A stretch of 14,618 bases of DNA, taken from assembly GCA_016778825.1 (NCBI GenBank), contig JADHOU010000013.1, positions 1 through 14,618 on the forward strand, read 5' to 3'. A program made the translations under genes and the position numbers. The notes beneath the pieces are model-generated. The model saw nothing but the letters and a program-made list of their open reading frames with translations, was not told the origin of the DNA and ran no database searches. Positions 13,451-14,618 of this stretch are shown here, piece after piece; the stretch's first letter is position 1; every line of letters starts with the position of its first letter. The DNA is from Candidatus Puniceispirillum sp. Lineage in GTDB: Bacteria; Pseudomonadota; Alphaproteobacteria; Puniceispirillales; Puniceispirillaceae.

Positions 13451-14614
13451 ATGTTTAATTCCGCTGTTGCCACTTTGAACGCGCCACCTGTTTCAATCGT
13501 GTTAAACTGGAAATCATCTTATGATGGTGCTAACGGGGCTTTGATTGATATGAGTCAGGCGGTTCCCGGCTATTCTGCACATCCCGATATTTTAGCGGCA
13601 TTGGCCAAGGGGGCATCTGATCCCGCATTGGCACGCTATGGGCCGGTTGAGGGTGATCCCGAATTTCGTAGTGCCTATGCTGATCATGTGAGCCAGCTTT
13701 ACAATGCCAAAATTGATCGCAATGAAGTGCAAATCACCTCAGGCTGTAATCAGGCCTTTGTCGCAACTGTGCTGGCGCTCGCGGGGCATGGCGACCGTAT
13801 ATTGATGATGCGCCCCTGCTATTTCAACCATGAGTCAACACTTGGCATGCTTGGTGTTGGCATTGATTATGTTGATTGCGATGATGATGGCGGCCTACTT
13901 CCCAATTGCGCTTCGATTGATGCTGCTATTGGACCACAAACACGCGCGATTGCGCTGGTCAGCCCCAATAATCCGGCAGGCAGTATCTATCCGGCACCAC
14001 TTCTTGCTGATATTCTGGCCTTATGTCAAAAGCGGGGAATTTGGCTTATTCTTGACGAAACCTATCGCGACTTCATGCCGCTTGATATGGATGTACCGCA
14101 TCATCTTTTCGCGCAGGATGATTGGCAATCATCGCTGATCCAGCTTTACAGCTTTTCGAAATCCTATTGTCTTCCCGGGCATCGGCTTGGTGCCATCATT
14201 GCTGGCCACGACGTGGTCGCCCAGTTGGCAAAAGTTATTGATAATATCCAGATTTGTGCCCCGCGTGTGGCACAGCATGCCTTAACGCCAATGTTGACAT
14301 CCATGTCAAGCTGGCGACAGGAAAACCGCGAAAGAATCGCGGCACGCGCCACCGTATTTCGAACCGCAATGGATGATTTACCCGGTTGGGATCTGCTAAG
14401 CAGCGGTGCCTATTTTGGCTATGTTCGTCACCCTTTTACAGGTGTTGGCTCACGCCAGCTTGCCGAAACGATGGCACGCAAAGCGGGCGTTCTTGTTATT
14501 CCGGGTGCTTTTTTTGGGGCTGGACAGGATGGCGCTCTTCGCTTTGCCTTTGCCAATGCAGGCCGCGATGTGATTGTCAAGCTTGCTGACCGCCTATCAT
14601 CTTTGACGCTTTAG
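13451..14614 (+). CDS. PLP-dependent class I/II aminotransferase
   Basis: A 387-residue fold-type I aminotransferase of normal length. Motifs in order: ARYGPVEGDPEFR (61-73, substrate-channel glycine region), ITSGCNQAF (95-103, PLP phosphate), SPNNPAGS (171-178, with N174), LDETYRDF (201-208, D202 pairs with the pyridine nitrogen), YSFSKSYCLPGHRLG (233-247, K237 forms the internal aldimine) and LRFAFAN (363-369, R364 binds the substrate carboxylate). It transfers an amino group between an amino acid and a 2-oxo acid in the cytoplasm. AGG lies about 8 bases before the ATG. It is divergent from the GST-like gene and stands alone to the window end. The substrate is not evident; it may be unrelated to the catabolic locus. 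Confidence 0.9.
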   Translation: MFNSAVATLNAPPVSIVLNWKSSYDGANGALIDMSQAVPGYSAHPDILAALAKGASDPALARYGPVEGDPEFRSAYADHVSQLYNAKIDRNEVQITSGCNQAFVATVLALAGHGDRILMMRPCYFNHESTLGMLGVGIDYVDCDDDGGLLPNCASIDAAIGPQTRAIALVSPNNPAGSIYPAPLLADILALCQKRGIWLILDETYRDFMPLDMDVPHHLFAQDDWQSSLIQLYSFSKSYCLPGHRLGAIIAGHDVVAQLAKVIDNIQICAPRVAQHALTPMLTSMSSWRQENRERIAARATVFRTAMDDLPGWDLLSSGAYFGYVRHPFTGVGSRQLAETMARKAGVLVIPGAFFGAGQDGALRFAFANAGRDVIVKLADRLSSLTL

Positions 14615-14618
14615 GTCA

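Overview
The window looks like part of an alphaproteobacterial genome of moderate GC. The coding style and the mix of families (tungsten aldehyde oxidoreductase, Liv-type importer, NTF2-fused flavin monooxygenase, MarR regulator, DUF1185) fit a marine heterotroph of the SAR116/Rhodospirillales type, but no rRNA or marker gene is present, so this is an inference. No tRNA, rRNA, CRISPR array, insertion sequence or phage gene was seen.

Layout. (1) 1-2135, minus strand: the N-terminus of an aldehyde:ferredoxin oxidoreductase-family protein (cut by the window edge), an enamidase-like amidohydrolase and a MarR-family regulator. (2) 2400-2987, plus strand: a DUF1185/'amino acid synthesis' protein, divergent from the MarR gene, with a good promoter and a candidate operator in between. 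(3) 3018-4837, minus strand: a YdcZ-type DMT membrane protein, a NIPSNAP protein and a dihydrodipicolinate-synthase-family aldolase/lyase. (4) 4854-9493, minus strand: a complete branched-chain-amino-acid-type ABC importer in the order binding protein, LivH, LivM, LivG, LivF, with a strong hairpin between the binding protein and LivH. This block has clearly lower GC than its flanks. (5) 9878-12543, plus strand: a two-domain class B flavin monooxygenase followed after 38 bases by a PcaD-like alpha/beta hydrolase, ending in a clear Rho-independent terminator. (6) 12648-13271, minus strand: a glutathione S-transferase-like protein. (7) 13451-14614, plus strand: a class I/II aminotransferase.

Taken together the genes read as a catabolic and uptake locus for an imported organic nitrogen compound. 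The importer would bring it in. The monooxygenase and enol-lactonase-like hydrolase form a plausible oxygenate-then-hydrolyse pair. The enamidase-like enzyme would open a cyclic enamide or lactam, and the aldehyde oxidoreductase, DHDPS-like lyase and aminotransferase could process aldehyde, keto and amino products. MarR most likely controls the divergent DUF1185 and amidohydrolase genes. The substrate cannot be read from the sequence. The closest remembered relative of the amidohydrolase, enamidase of Eubacterium barkeri, acts in nicotinate degradation, but no nicotinate dehydrogenase or 6-hydroxynicotinate reductase is in the window.
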